Assembly (NCBI RefSeq): GCF_003289625.1
Contig: NZ_QMBN01000001.1
Location: forward strand, 124,001-188,000
Direction: 5' to 3'
DNA length: 64,000 bases
Origin: Microbacterium sp. SMR1
Lineage (GTDB): Bacteria; Actinomycetota; Actinomycetes; Actinomycetales; Microbacteriaceae
Positions within the stretch are counted from its first letter, which is position 1. Every line of letters begins with the position of its first letter. A program made the position numbers and the translations under genes. Of this stretch, positions 8,026 to 16,537 are shown piece by piece. Below the pieces are notes generated by a model. The model searched no databases. It was not told where the DNA came from and saw nothing but the letters and a program-made list of their open reading frames with translations.

Positions 8026-8620
8026 CCCGCTCGCGGCGCCGCGTGAGGGCGGCCGTGATCACATCGATCGCGGCGCCCAGCGCGAGCGCCGCGGCCACCG
8101 ACAGCAGCACGGCGAGCAGCGGAGCATCGGGCAGGAGCGCGCCGATCGCCGCGCCGATGACGCTCTGATAGGTGGCCCAGGACGTTGCAGCGACCCCGGC
8201 GATGGCGAGGAAGCGGACGGCCGATACTCGCGTGGCGCCCGCGGTGAGATTGACCGCGAGGCGCGCGAAGGGGATGAAGCGCGCGGTGAAGACGACCGTC
8301 GCGGTTCCCCGCTGCAGCCGAGCCCCCGCCCACGCGAACGCGCGTTGCACGCGCCGGTGCCGCATCCAACGCCACCGGCGGAGGCCGATCCGACGCCCCA
8401 CGGCGTAGCAGAGCGCATCCCCGCAGAACGCAGCGGATGCGGCGACACCGACGACGGCCGCCAGCGGGGGATCGCCGGTCGACGCGGCGAGCGCTCCCGC
8501 CGCCGTCACCGCGATCTCGCCGGGGACGACGACCAGGACGGAGTCGAGGAGGACGAGCGCGAAGACCGCGACGAGGAGCCAGGGGCCGCCGGACATCGCG
8601 GTCAGCAGGTCGTCGAGCAC
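7937..8620 (-). CDS. DedA family membrane protein
   Basis: 227 residues with the VTT/SNARE-associated domain. Visible landmarks are VPGEIAVTAAGALAAS near the N-terminus and the central FTARFIPFARLAVNLTAGAT, which corresponds to the conserved RFIPxxR motif of DedA proteins. Members are implicated in flipping of phospholipids or undecaprenyl-phosphate and in membrane homeostasis. The start is a GTG. The C-terminal about 35 residues are Arg-rich and run into the convergent FMN reductase gene (89-nt overlap), so this tail may be dispensable. Confidence 0.82.
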   Translation of the reverse strand: MLDDLLTAMSGGPWLLVAVFALVLLDSVLVVVPGEIAVTAAGALAASTGDPPLAAVVGVAASAAFCGDALCYAVGRRIGLRRWRWMRHRRVQRAFAWAGARLQRGTATVVFTARFIPFARLAVNLTAGATRVSAVRFLAIAGVAATSWATYQSVIGAAIGALLPDAPLLAVLLSVAAALALGAAIDVITAALTRRRERVTPPRDRRAGDRTTCPRPGTRRGRTDPRP

Positions 8621-8704
8621 GCGGCATCCCTATCAGCCGTGGATGAACGGAGCGGGAACGGCGACGGTCAGGCGTCCGCGAGGTGACCGAGCGCGGAGGA
8701 TCGT

Positions 8705-10759
8705 GTGAACAGTGCGCGATTCCGGCTGGTTCAGCAGACAGTGGCGCGCCGTCGGCGACACCCTGGTGTCGTGAGAGTCGCGGTGGTCACCGAGTCCTTC
8801 CTTCCCCACATGAACGGCGTGACCGGTTCGGTCCTGCGGGTGCTCGAGCATCTCGAGCATCGCGGGCACGAGGCCTTCGTCGTCGCGCCGGGCGCGGGGC
8901 GACGGCATCCGCTCGCCGTTCCGGGTCGAACGGTGCGGTCGATCCCGATGCCCCGGTATCCCGCCGTGCGCGTGGCGGCCCCGCCCGTGGTCTCGGTCGC
9001 GCGGGCGCTGCGAGAGTTCCGCCCAGACGTCGTGCACCTCGCATCGCCGTTCCTTCTCGGCTGGCAGGGGCTTCTCGCCGCCGAGGGCCTCGGGCTGCCG
9101 AGCGTCGCCGTCTATCAGACCGATGTCATCGCCTACACCGAGCGCTACGGCGTGCCGCACGCCACGGCGCTCACGGCTGCTCACGTGCGGCGGCTGCATC
9201 GCCGCGCGACGCTGACGCTCGCCCCCGCCGACGCGGCACGGCGGCAGCTGCAGGACCTCGGTGTCGATCGCGTCGCGATCTGGGGCCGCGGGGTCGACGG
9301 CATCCGCTTCGCGCCCCACCGCCGCGACGAGGCGTGGCGCGCGCGGGTCGTTCCGGAAACGGCCGACGGCGACGTCGTGGTCGGATATGTCGGGCGGCTC
9401 GCCCCCGAGAAGCAGATCGAGGATCTGGCGGCGCTCAGCTCGCTGCCCGGCGTGCGACTGGTCATCGTGGGCGACGGGCCCTCGCGGACGAGTCTGGAGA
9501 GCCTCTTGCCGGATGCCGTCTTCCTCGGCCATCTGCACGGGGACGCGCTCGCCACCGTGATGGCCAGCTTCGACGTTTTCGTGCACCCGGGCGAGAGCGA
9601 GACGTTCGGCCAGACCATCCAGGAGGCGCAGGCGAGCGGTGTACCGGTGGTCGCGACGGGTCGCGGCGGCCCGCTCGACCTGGTGCGCAGCAGTGTCGAC
9701 GGCTGGCTCTACCGGCCCGGCGATGCCGACGACCTCCGCCGCCGGGTCGCCGACCTGGCGGGGGACGCGGCGAAGCGGCGCGCGTTCGGCGCGGCGGCCC
9801 GGGAGGCTGTCGCCGGGCGCACCTGGGAGAGCCTCGGCGATGCCCTGCTCGGCCACTACGAGCGTGCGGGCGAGCTGCATGCGATCGACCGTGCCCGGCG
9901 GGCTCGCGTGTGGCCGCGCGCCGAGCTGCCCGCCGCGGGCGACGGACCTCCGCTGTGGCGGCGCTACGTCGCGCTGGGCGACTCGATCACCGAGGGGCTC
10001 TGCGACACGTCGCGCATGCCGGCGGGGATGCACCGGGGATGGGCCGATCGTCTCGCTCAGCTGCTCGCCTCGGCGGCGCCGCGAGCCGGTGGGGGAACCG
10101 GAGCCTTCCAGTACGCGAACCTCGCGGTGCGCAGCAAACGGGTACGGCACCTCGTCGACGAGCAGGTTCCGGCGTGCCTGGCGCTGCGGCCCGAACTCGT
10201 CTCGGTGCTCATCGGAGCCAACGACCTCGTGCAGGCCCGGGTCGACGTCGCGAGCGTCGCCGACGAGGTCGAGATCGCGGTCCGGCGGTTGCGGGAATCC
10301 GGGGCGGATGTGCTGCTCGCCACGGTGTTCCTTCCCGGGCGGGCCGCGGCGAGCATCTTCGCGCGGCGCTTCGCCGCCTACAACGCCCGGCTGCGAACGA
10401 TCGCGTCGAGGACGGGCGCCATCCTGGTCGACCTCGAGGCTGTGCCGGAACTCGCCCGCCTCGAGCTGTGGGCCGACGACAAGGTGCATCTGCGCTCGCG
10501 CGGGCATCGGCTCGTGGCCTATCGCGCGGCGGAAGCGCTCGGGGTGCCGCACGCCGAGGCGCTCGCCGAGCTCGACGAGGCCTTCCATCTCGACGACGAT
10601 CCCGTCGTGCCGGGAACGTGGCTGCGTCGCGATGCGCTCCCGTGGATGTGGCGGCGCCTGCGCGGCCGCACGGCCGGCGACGGCGTCGCTCCCAAGCTCC
10701 CCGCCTACGTGCGCATCGGCCCCACGGCCCCGCGCCGCTCGTCCCTCCCGCAGCAGTAG
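8705..10759 (+). CDS. Fusion of GT4 glycosyltransferase and SGNH/GDSL esterase
   Basis: 684 residues in one uninterrupted frame. Residues about 22-385 are a GT-B glycosyltransferase family 4 domain: RVAVVTESFLPHMNGVTGS at the start, VGYVGRLAPEKQIEDL after the linker and the E-x7-E region HPGESETFGQTIQEAQ. This resembles actinobacterial mannosyltransferases that act on lipid acceptors. From about residue 418 an SGNH hydrolase begins: block I ALGDSITEG, block III GAND and block V DDKVH with catalytic Asp and His. The C-terminal 60 residues look like a tail. The likely role is building and acyl-editing a glycolipid or polysaccharide. GGAGG at 8695-8699 supports GTG 8705; GTG 8771 is an alternative. 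Confidence 0.85.
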   Translation: MNSARFRLVQQTVARRRRHPGVVRVAVVTESFLPHMNGVTGSVLRVLEHLEHRGHEAFVVAPGAGRRHPLAVPGRTVRSIPMPRYPAVRVAAPPVVSVARALREFRPDVVHLASPFLLGWQGLLAAEGLGLPSVAVYQTDVIAYTERYGVPHATALTAAHVRRLHRRATLTLAPADAARRQLQDLGVDRVAIWGRGVDGIRFAPHRRDEAWRARVVPETADGDVVVGYVGRLAPEKQIEDLAALSSLPGVRLVIVGDGPSRTSLESLLPDAVFLGHLHGDALATVMASFDVFVHPGESETFGQTIQEAQASGVPVVATGRGGPLDLVRSSVDGWLYRPGDADDLRRRVADLAGDAAKRRAFGAAAREAVAGRTWESLGDALLGHYERAGELHAIDRARRARVWPRAELPAAGDGPPLWRRYVALGDSITEGLCDTSRMPAGMHRGWADRLAQLLASAAPRAGGGTGAFQYANLAVRSKRVRHLVDEQVPACLALRPELVSVLIGANDLVQARVDVASVADEVEIAVRRLRESGADVLLATVFLPGRAAASIFARRFAAYNARLRTIASRTGAILVDLEAVPELARLELWADDKVHLRSRGHRLVAYRAAEALGVPHAEALAELDEAFHLDDDPVVPGTWLRRDALPWMWRRLRGRTAGDGVAPKLPAYVRIGPTAPRRSSLPQQ

Positions 10760-10805
10760 CCCGCCCCGCCCCGCCACATCCCCGCCCGCCGAGAGCGACG
10801 CGCGG

Positions 10806-11486
10806 TCAGGGGCGCCAGCGGTACTCGGCCTCGGGCCGGCCGGGGGCCCCGTAGCGCTGGGCCCGTTCGGCGCGGCCGGCGTCGGCGAGGTGCTCGAGGT
10901 ATCGTCGCGCCGCGACGCGCGACATCCCGAGCGCCTCCGCAGCCTCGCGGGCGGACAGGGCTCCGGCCTCGCGGAGCCGGTTCGACACGCGCTCGAACGT
11001 CTCGGGAGAGAGCCCCTTGGGGATGGGAGCCGTGACCGGGCGCAGCGCCCCCAGCATCGCGTCGATCTCGGCCTGGGTCGCCGCGCCCGTGGTCTCGCTC
11101 GCGCGCTCGCGGTAGCGCGCGTACTGCGACATCCGTTCCTGGAAGTCGGCGAAGGTGAAGGGCTTCACGAGGTACTGCACCGCGCCGAGGCCGACGACCT
11201 GGCGCACCACGTCGGCATCCCGCACCGAGGTGATCGCGATGACGTCGACATCCCGGGCTCGCGCGCGCACATGGCGCAGGACGTCGAGTCCCGATCCGTC
11301 GGGCATCGTCATGTCCAGCAGCACGAGGTCGATCTCGTCCGTGGCCGGGCTGTCGAGGAGGGCTCGCAGGGCGGCACGTGCGCCGCTGCACTCGGCGACG
11401 ACCCGGAATCCGTCCAGCCGCTCGATGTAGTGGCGGTGGAGGTCGAGGGTGAGGGCTTCGTCGTCGACCAGCAGCACGCCGATCAT
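10806..11486 (-). CDS. CitB/DcuR-type response regulator
   Basis: 226 residues. The receiver domain (1-125) has acidic pair D8/D9, phospho-acceptor D58 in LVLLDMTMPDGSG, T86 and K108 in YLVKPF. The C-terminus (about 155-226) is a winged-helix-like HTH typical of the DcuR/CitB group and unlike OmpR or NarL. It overlaps the upstream sensor kinase by 4 nt and is transcribed with it. Given dctA next door, it probably activates C4-dicarboxylate or citrate uptake. Confidence 0.88.
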   Translation of the reverse strand: MIGVLLVDDEALTLDLHRHYIERLDGFRVVAECSGARAALRALLDSPATDEIDLVLLDMTMPDGSGLDVLRHVRARARDVDVIAITSVRDADVVRQVVGLGAVQYLVKPFTFADFQERMSQYARYRERASETTGAATQAEIDAMLGALRPVTAPIPKGLSPETFERVSNRLREAGALSAREAAEALGMSRVAARRYLEHLADAGRAERAQRYGAPGRPEAEYRWRP

Positions 11487-12745
11487 GTTTCCCTCCTCGG
11501 CAGGATGACGCGGAACGTCGTCGGGTCGTGATCGAGGGTGAGGCTACCGCCGGCGTCGTCGACGATCGCTGCGACGAGGGCGAGACCCACACCACGTCCT
11601 TCGGCGCCAGCGGGTTTCGTGGAGAAGCCGTGCTCGAAGATCCGGCGCCGCAGTTCCGGCGGCACGCCGGTTCCCGAGTCCGACACGGCGATCTCGAGCT
11701 CGTCCTCCTCGGTGCGCGTCATCCTGATCTCCACCCAGCGCGGTTCGGGCCCGCCGGCGGCGGCGTCGAGCGCATTGTCGATGAGATTACCGACGACCGA
11801 GACGGCATCGACCGGCGAGAGCACCGAGCGCGGCGCGTCGGGCTCGATGCGGGAGCGCCACCGGATGCCGCGTTCCTTGGCCTGCGAGGCCTTGCCGAGC
11901 AGCAGCGCTCCGACGGTCGGGTCGCCCTCGCGGCGGGCCGCGACCTCGTCGACCAGCACCTGGCTCTGCCGCGAGGTCTCGGCGAGGATCTCGATCGCCT
12001 CGGGGGTGCGACCCAGCTCGAGCAGGGCGATGGCGGTGTGCATGCGGTTGCCGTGCTCGTGGGTCTGCGCCCGCAGGGCTTCGCCGAGAGTGCGGAGCGA
12101 CTCGAACGACGAGACGGCGTCGCGGACGGCGCCGGCGGGCAGGTCTCCGGTGACCTGGCGCGTCGCCCGACGCGCGACGACGGCTCCGACGAGACCGGCC
12201 GCCAGGAGCGCGGCCGCGATGCCGACGACGACGAGGATGCGGGGCCCCAGAGTCGCCGCGATGCTGCCGATGGTCACGCCGACAGAGACCCACCCGACGA
12301 CGGCGCCGCCGCTCTCCACGGGCACGATGGTGCGGATCGAGGGGCCGAGGGTGCCCGTGAACTCCTCCGTCAACGCGCGTGACGTGGTGGGGATCGAACC
12401 CAGGTAGCGCTCGCCGATCCGCTCGGCGTCGCGGTGCGTGATCCGGATGCCGCTCGGGTCCATGATCGTGACGAAGTCGACGCGGGCATCGACGATCACC
12501 TGTTCGACCTGGGGCTGCAGCTCCGCGGATGCGAGGTCGCGGTCGCCGGCGGCGAGGAGGTCGGCGACCTGCGCCGAGTCGGCGACGGTCTGCGCGACGG
12601 CCTGGGTGACGCGCTCGGCCTCGGACCGCGCGGACCGCTGGCCGTCGGCGATGAGGATGCCGGCGATCGCCAGGGTGAGGAGCGCCACGGCCACCGCGAC
12701 CGCGACGAACACGAGCGAAGCGGCGCTGCGGGTGCGCGTTGTCAT
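11483..12745 (-). CDS. CitA/DcuS-type sensor histidine kinase
   Basis: About 420 residues from the preferred ATG at 12745. Order: helix 1 (about 10-34), an extracytoplasmic PAS-like sensor (about 35-170) containing ITHRDAERIGERYLG, which resembles the citrate/dicarboxylate contact motif of CitA and DcuS, helix 2 (about 172-195), a dimerisation stretch THEHGNRMH with the phosphorylated His, and an ATPase domain with NLIDNALDAA (N box), SDSGTGVP (G1) and GRGVGLALV (G2). It is paired with the response regulator through a 4-nt overlap and divergent from dctA, so it probably senses an external C4-dicarboxylate or citrate. Confidence 0.9.
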   Translation of the reverse strand: MTTRTRSAASLVFVAVAVAVALLTLAIAGILIADGQRSARSEAERVTQAVAQTVADSAQVADLLAAGDRDLASAELQPQVEQVIVDARVDFVTIMDPSGIRITHRDAERIGERYLGSIPTTSRALTEEFTGTLGPSIRTIVPVESGGAVVGWVSVGVTIGSIAATLGPRILVVVGIAAALLAAGLVGAVVARRATRQVTGDLPAGAVRDAVSSFESLRTLGEALRAQTHEHGNRMHTAIALLELGRTPEAIEILAETSRQSQVLVDEVAARREGDPTVGALLLGKASQAKERGIRWRSRIEPDAPRSVLSPVDAVSVVGNLIDNALDAAAGGPEPRWVEIRMTRTEEDELEIAVSDSGTGVPPELRRRIFEHGFSTKPAGAEGRGVGLALVAAIVDDAGGSLTLDHDPTTFRVILPRRET

Positions 12746-12901
12746 GCCGCTCTCGCTCTCGTCGTCGTCGTCGGATGCTGCCACGTCGCAGGCCGTGACC
12801 AATACGACCATAAATCGGCGTCCGCGCGGAACAGCCGGACGCTGAGAGCGCACCGACAGAGACGTCGGCATCGGACAACGACTGTTCAGCTGGAGGAGAC
12901 C
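12746..12901. promoter_or_regulatory. Divergent control region between sensor kinase and dctA
   Basis: This 156-bp region is the probable target of the response regulator. GCGTCC (12818-12823) and GGACGC (12837-12842) form a spaced inverted repeat, and the AT-rich patch at 12803-12816 may hold promoter elements. GGAGGAG just before dctA is its Shine-Dalgarno. Confidence 0.4.
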
Positions 12902-14350
12902 ATGGCTCTCACATCATCTTTCCGCCTGCCGGGGTACAACGCCCGGAAAGGCAAGCAGGCCTGGGACAAGCACACGTGGCTCTACGTCTCGGTCATCCTG
13001 GCGGTCGTGCTGGGCGCGGTCGTCGGCCTCGTATGGCCTTCCTTCGCCGTCGGTCTCGAGCCGCTCGGCAAGGGCTTCGTCAACCTCATCAAGATGATGA
13101 TCGCGCCGATCATCTTCTGCACGATCGTCGTGGGGGTCGGCTCGATCGCGAAGGCCGCGACGGTCGGGCGCATCGGCGGTCTCGCGCTGCTCTACTTCAT
13201 GGTGATGTCGACCTTCGCCTTGGCGATCGGACTCATCGTGGGCAACATCATCCACCCGGGTGAGGGGCTCAACATGCAGAGCGCGGTCTACGACGCCGGG
13301 GCGGCGGCCGAGGCGAAGTCGACGACCGACTTCCTGCTCGGCATCATCCCGACCACGTTCTTCTCGGCGTTCACCGGTGAGAGCGTGCTCCAGGTGCTGT
13401 TCATCGCGCTGCTGGTCGGCTTCGCGTTGCAGGGACTCGGCGAGAAGGGCGCCCCGATCATGAGCGCCGTGAAGAACCTGCAGACGCTGGTCTTCCGCAT
13501 CCTCGGCATGATCCTGTGGCTCGCTCCGATCGGCGCCTTCGGTGCGATCGCCGCGGTGGTGGGCAAGACCGGTGTCGCCGCCATCGTGAGCCTCGGTGTG
13601 CTGATGATCGCGTTCTACATCACGTGCATCGTCTTCATCGTCGCGGTGCTCGGCACGCTGCTCTACGCCGTGGCGCGGATCAACATCTTCAGCCTGATGA
13701 AGTACCTCGCCCGCGAGTATCTGCTGATCGTCGGGACCTCGTCGAGCGAGTCCGCGCTGCCCCGCCTGATCGCCAAGATGGAGCACGTCGGCGTCTCGAA
13801 GCCGGTCGTGGGTATCACGGTCCCCACGGGATATTCGTTCAACCTCGACGGGACGGCCATCTACCTCACGATGGCGTCGCTGTTCATCGCGGCGGGCATG
13901 GGCGCTCCGATGTCGATCCCCGAGCAGATCGGACTGCTGGTGTTCATGATCATCGCCTCGAAGGGCGCGGCCGGAGTCACCGGCGCCGGCCTCGCGACCC
14001 TCGCCGGCGGTCTGCAGGCGTACCGGCCCGACCTCGTCAACGGCGTCGGCGTGATCGTCGGCATCGACCGGTTCATGTCGGAGGGGCGCGCGCTGACCAA
14101 CTTCACCGGGAATGCGGTCGCGACGATCCTCATCGGAACCTGGACCCGCGAGTTCGACCGCGACCAGGCCCGCGCCGTGCTCAGCGGCGAGCGCCCCTTC
14201 GACGAGGCTATGCTCACCGGTCACGGTCACGACGGGATGTCGAACGACACCGGCGCCGTCAACACGCAGGGCCTCGGTGACGCCGCCCTCGAGGAGGCCG
14301 CGGCGAAGGAGGAGCGCGCTCGCCTCCGCCGCGAGGCCGCGACGCGCTGA
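12902..14350 (+). CDS. dctA: Cation:dicarboxylate symporter DctA
   Basis: 482 residues of the DAACS family. Conserved pieces include the serine-rich GTSSSESALPRL re-entrant loop, the cation/substrate motif PTGYSFNLDGTAIYLTMAS, and SKGAAGVTGAGLATLAGGL. DctA imports succinate, fumarate, malate and related acids with protons or sodium. The 40-residue N-terminal cytoplasmic extension and the acidic Ala-rich C-tail are modest. Its position divergent from a CitA/CitB-like system indicates induction by C4-dicarboxylates. Confidence 0.92.
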   Translation: MALTSSFRLPGYNARKGKQAWDKHTWLYVSVILAVVLGAVVGLVWPSFAVGLEPLGKGFVNLIKMMIAPIIFCTIVVGVGSIAKAATVGRIGGLALLYFMVMSTFALAIGLIVGNIIHPGEGLNMQSAVYDAGAAAEAKSTTDFLLGIIPTTFFSAFTGESVLQVLFIALLVGFALQGLGEKGAPIMSAVKNLQTLVFRILGMILWLAPIGAFGAIAAVVGKTGVAAIVSLGVLMIAFYITCIVFIVAVLGTLLYAVARINIFSLMKYLAREYLLIVGTSSSESALPRLIAKMEHVGVSKPVVGITVPTGYSFNLDGTAIYLTMASLFIAAGMGAPMSIPEQIGLLVFMIIASKGAAGVTGAGLATLAGGLQAYRPDLVNGVGVIVGIDRFMSEGRALTNFTGNAVATILIGTWTREFDRDQARAVLSGERPFDEAMLTGHGHDGMSNDTGAVNTQGLGDAALEEAAAKEERARLRREAATR

Positions 14351-14363
14351 CAGTTCCCGATCT

Positions 14364-14406
14364 CCGGTGGCCGCGGATCCGAGAAATCGGATGCCGTGGC
14401 CACCGG
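14364..14406 (+). terminator. Stem-loop terminator of dctA
   Basis: CCGGTGGCC (14364-14372) pairs with GGCCACCGG (14398-14406). An inner ATCCGA/TCGGAT arm closes on a GAAA tetraloop, giving a nearly continuous 18-bp stem between convergent genes. Confidence 0.65.
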
Positions 14407-14485
14407 CATTCTCGATGGCAGGCGAAACCGGCTCGCCGGCGCGCAGGGCGACGGGCCCAGCGAGGAGAAGGTGGAACGCGACCGC

Positions 14486-15937
14486 TCAGAATGGCGGGGC
14501 CCCGGGGCCGGGTGGCTCTGCGGACGTGAAGGCGACGAGCGGTGGTGGTGCGTCTTCGCGGTAGATCCGTCCGGTCGGTGAGGTCCAGATCAGCCTTCCG
14601 CCCGGGAGTTGTCGTACTCGCCATCGGGTGTGGTGTTTGACGTCGTGGTGTCTCTTGCAGAGGTTCGCGAGGTTGCAGACATGTGTCGCCCCGCCCTCGG
14701 ATGCGGCGATGGTGTGGTCGAGTTCGCAGCGGATGACGGGTTGCCGGCATCCGGGGAACCGGCAGTGCCGGTCTCGGGCTCGGAGCAGCCTGACCATGGC
14801 GGCGGTGGGCCGGTAGCTGTCGCATTCGAGGACGGTTCCGGTGACCGGGTGGGTGAGCAACCGGTCCCAGGAGGTCGCGTTACCTGCGAGTTCGCGTGCG
14901 GTGGCGGCGTCGATGGGGGAGCGCCCCGCGAGGTCGGCCGGCCCGTCGTCCTGTCCCATCAATGTCAGTGCCGACACCGCGACCTGCACGTGTGCCCGGA
15001 TCGCCCCGAGGGTTCCGTCGCCGTCACCGGTGCCGGTGGGATCGAGGGCGGGTGTCCCGGCGAGGAGGAGGTCACTGAGCACGTCGGCGCGGACTTGGTC
15101 GATGGTGCGGGCATCGTCGACGAACGACGACCCGTCGGGAATTGTCGTGTCGGCGCCGGGCGCGCCGCCGTTCGCGTCGGCTCGAACGCCAGGCGCCTCG
15201 GCTTGAGCGTCAGGGGCGTCGGCTCGAGCGTCAGCGCCGCCACCCGCCGCGTCGACCGGCTGCCGTGTGTTGATGATCTCCCGCGCCTGCCGCGTGAGCC
15301 GGTCCACGATGCCGTCCGCGATCACGGTCGGCAGCGTCGCGATCAGGTCCGACATGCCATCGGCGCCGGCCTGCACTCGCACGCACCGCCCCGCCGCGGC
15401 CTCCTCGTGCCGCTCGGTGAACGACCGCGGGTGCATCTGCTCCGCCAGCATCCGCAATGTCTCCAGCACACGGTTGGGCCTTTCGCCCTCGCACCGTTGG
15501 ATCGCAAGCCGTTCGAACTCCGCCCGCTCCTCCACGGGCACGAGGCACCCGACTTCCTGGATCACCCGGACATGCCCGCGGACGATGCGCCCGGCTTCCC
15601 AGGCCGCCATCGTCACCGGGTAGTTCTCAACCAGGTCCCGCGCTTCGTCGATGCGGCGTTGCAGCGTTCGGTCGGTCGCGACGAACACTCCGGCAAGTTC
15701 CGCGGCGATGCCCCGCAACGCCATCTCGCGCGCCTTGACCTTCTCCGACGCCCCAGCGGCCTGCTTCTCGGCCAGCAGCCCAGCCGCCGCGAGCACCCGA
15801 ACCTCACGAATCTGCACGGCTCGCGCGGCATCCGAAACGCCCTCGGCATTCGCGACCAGCTGAGCGAGGACGTCGACGTCGCCGTCGCTGCCCATCCCGC
15901 AGCCTGCCCGGCTACCGATCCCATCATTCGAATGCAT
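14486..15937 (-). CDS. DUF222/HNH endonuclease (13E12-type), SOS-controlled
   Basis: Up to 483 residues. An N-terminal DUF222 region (about 20-340) with a mid-protein Ala/Asp-rich repeat (about 230-262) precedes an HNH nuclease: [22 protein letters not shown] and [15 protein letters not shown] supply zinc-like cysteines and the HNH histidines. Actinobacteria often carry such 13E12 proteins, sometimes inside REP13E12 elements; their biology is poorly known. A LexA-type box (TCGAAT-GCAT-GTTCGA, 15928-15943) covers the first ATG (15937), so translation may instead begin at the ATG at 15895. No att-like flanks are visible. Confidence 0.85.
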   Translation of the reverse strand: MHSNDGIGSRAGCGMGSDGDVDVLAQLVANAEGVSDAARAVQIREVRVLAAAGLLAEKQAAGASEKVKAREMALRGIAAELAGVFVATDRTLQRRIDEARDLVENYPVTMAAWEAGRIVRGHVRVIQEVGCLVPVEERAEFERLAIQRCEGERPNRVLETLRMLAEQMHPRSFTERHEEAAAGRCVRVQAGADGMSDLIATLPTVIADGIVDRLTRQAREIINTRQPVDAAGGGADARADAPDAQAEAPGVRADANGGAPGADTTIPDGSSFVDDARTIDQVRADVLSDLLLAGTPALDPTGTGDGDGTLGAIRAHVQVAVSALTLMGQDDGPADLAGRSPIDAATARELAGNATSWDRLLTHPVTGTVLECDSYRPTAAMVRLLRARDRHCRFPGCRQPVIRCELDHTIAASEGGATHVCNLANLCKRHHDVKHHTRWRVRQLPGGRLIWTSPTGRIYREDAPPPLVAFTSAEPPGPGAPPF

Positions 15938-15943
15938 GTTCGA
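15928..15943. promoter_or_regulatory. LexA (SOS) box of the DUF222-HNH gene
   Basis: TCGAAT-GCAT-GTTCGA differs by one base from the actinobacterial LexA consensus TCGAAC-N4-GTTCGA. Its half-sites are identical to those upstream of recA in this window. Confidence 0.7.
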
Positions 15944-16011
15944 ATACTGTCACGAACCTCCGACATCGCCCCGCCACTCTCCACACCCCCCGAAGCGCCC
16001 GAGAAACACAG

Positions 16012-16045
16012 ACGGGGCCCGGACGCGTCAGCATCCGAGCCCCGT
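16012..16045 (-). terminator. Stem-loop terminator of the DUF5302 gene
   Basis: ACGGGGC (16012-16018) pairs with GCCCCGT (16039-16045), with an inner GGACGC/GCATCC stem and GTCA loop. On the minus strand it is followed by CTGTGTTTC. Confidence 0.6.
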
Positions 16046-16065
16046 TCGCGGGCGGCCGTTCGGCG

Positions 16066-16248
16066 TCACCCGCTCTTGCGGCGGAACTCCCGCTTCGTCA
16101 TGGCACCGTGCGACGCGTGCACCGACGAATCGCCGTCGAGGTGTGCCTCTCCGGTGCGGTGCTGGGCGTTCTTCTTCTCGAGCGCCTCGCGGAACTTGCG
16201 CTTCACATCGTCGGATGCCGCGCCCGCGGTCTTGTCTGCTTCGCTCAT
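16066..16248 (-). CDS. DUF5302 family small protein
   Basis: 60 residues, highly charged. The pattern [17 protein letters not shown] at the start and a REFRRKSG end matches the small actinobacterial DUF5302 family. Its function is unknown; the lysine-rich helix and His-containing middle suggest a soluble, perhaps nucleic-acid-associated protein, but that is only a guess. It stands alone between the HNH gene and the pnp leader, with its own terminator. Confidence 0.75.
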   Translation of the reverse strand: MSEADKTAGAASDDVKRKFREALEKKNAQHRTGEAHLDGDSSVHASHGAMTKREFRRKSG

Positions 16249-16332
16249 GAGGCCACGATACGCAGGCGAGGGTCTCGCTGGTAGGCTGGGGCAGGTTGCC
16301 GTCCGGCACCCGCTCAATTCAACACTGAGCTC

Positions 16333-16432
16333 ATGGAGCGGATCCGGCAGGAAGCTGGTCCCCTGTGGTGGGTTCCCATCCCGATCGAATGCCGATCGCG
16401 GAGATGGTGATCTTCGACTGGTGACCAGCGCA
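16333..16432 (+). ncRNA. Structured pnp leader, Actino-pnp RNA motif candidate
   Basis: A folded leader lies about 100 nt upstream of pnp. GCTGGTC (16354-16360) pairs with GACCAGC (16423-16429). Nested inside, CCATC (16376-16380) pairs with GATGG (16403-16407) and CGATCG (16382-16387) with CGATCG (16393-16398). The Actino-pnp motif is a published cis-RNA found upstream of pnp in Actinobacteria. The match is by position and general fold, without a covariance search. Confidence 0.55.
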
Positions 16433-16537
16433 GGCGGTTCTCGCGGTTTCGTCCGCGCGCCCATATCTGCCCCGCTCCTTCGCACGATCTCGTGCGCGAA
16501 ACGCGCGTGCGAGTCTAAACAAAGAAGGAGGGACCTC

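Noticed and set aside
10760-10805. CCCCGCC tandem tract between the GT-SGNH and response regulator genes as a regulatory repeat
   Set aside because: Only three short copies between convergent genes; composition bias is sufficient to explain it.
15136-15250. Repetitive Ala/Asp stretch in the DUF222-HNH gene as a CRISPR-like array
   Set aside because: It is in-frame coding repetition ([16 protein letters not shown]), with irregular unit length and no spacers.
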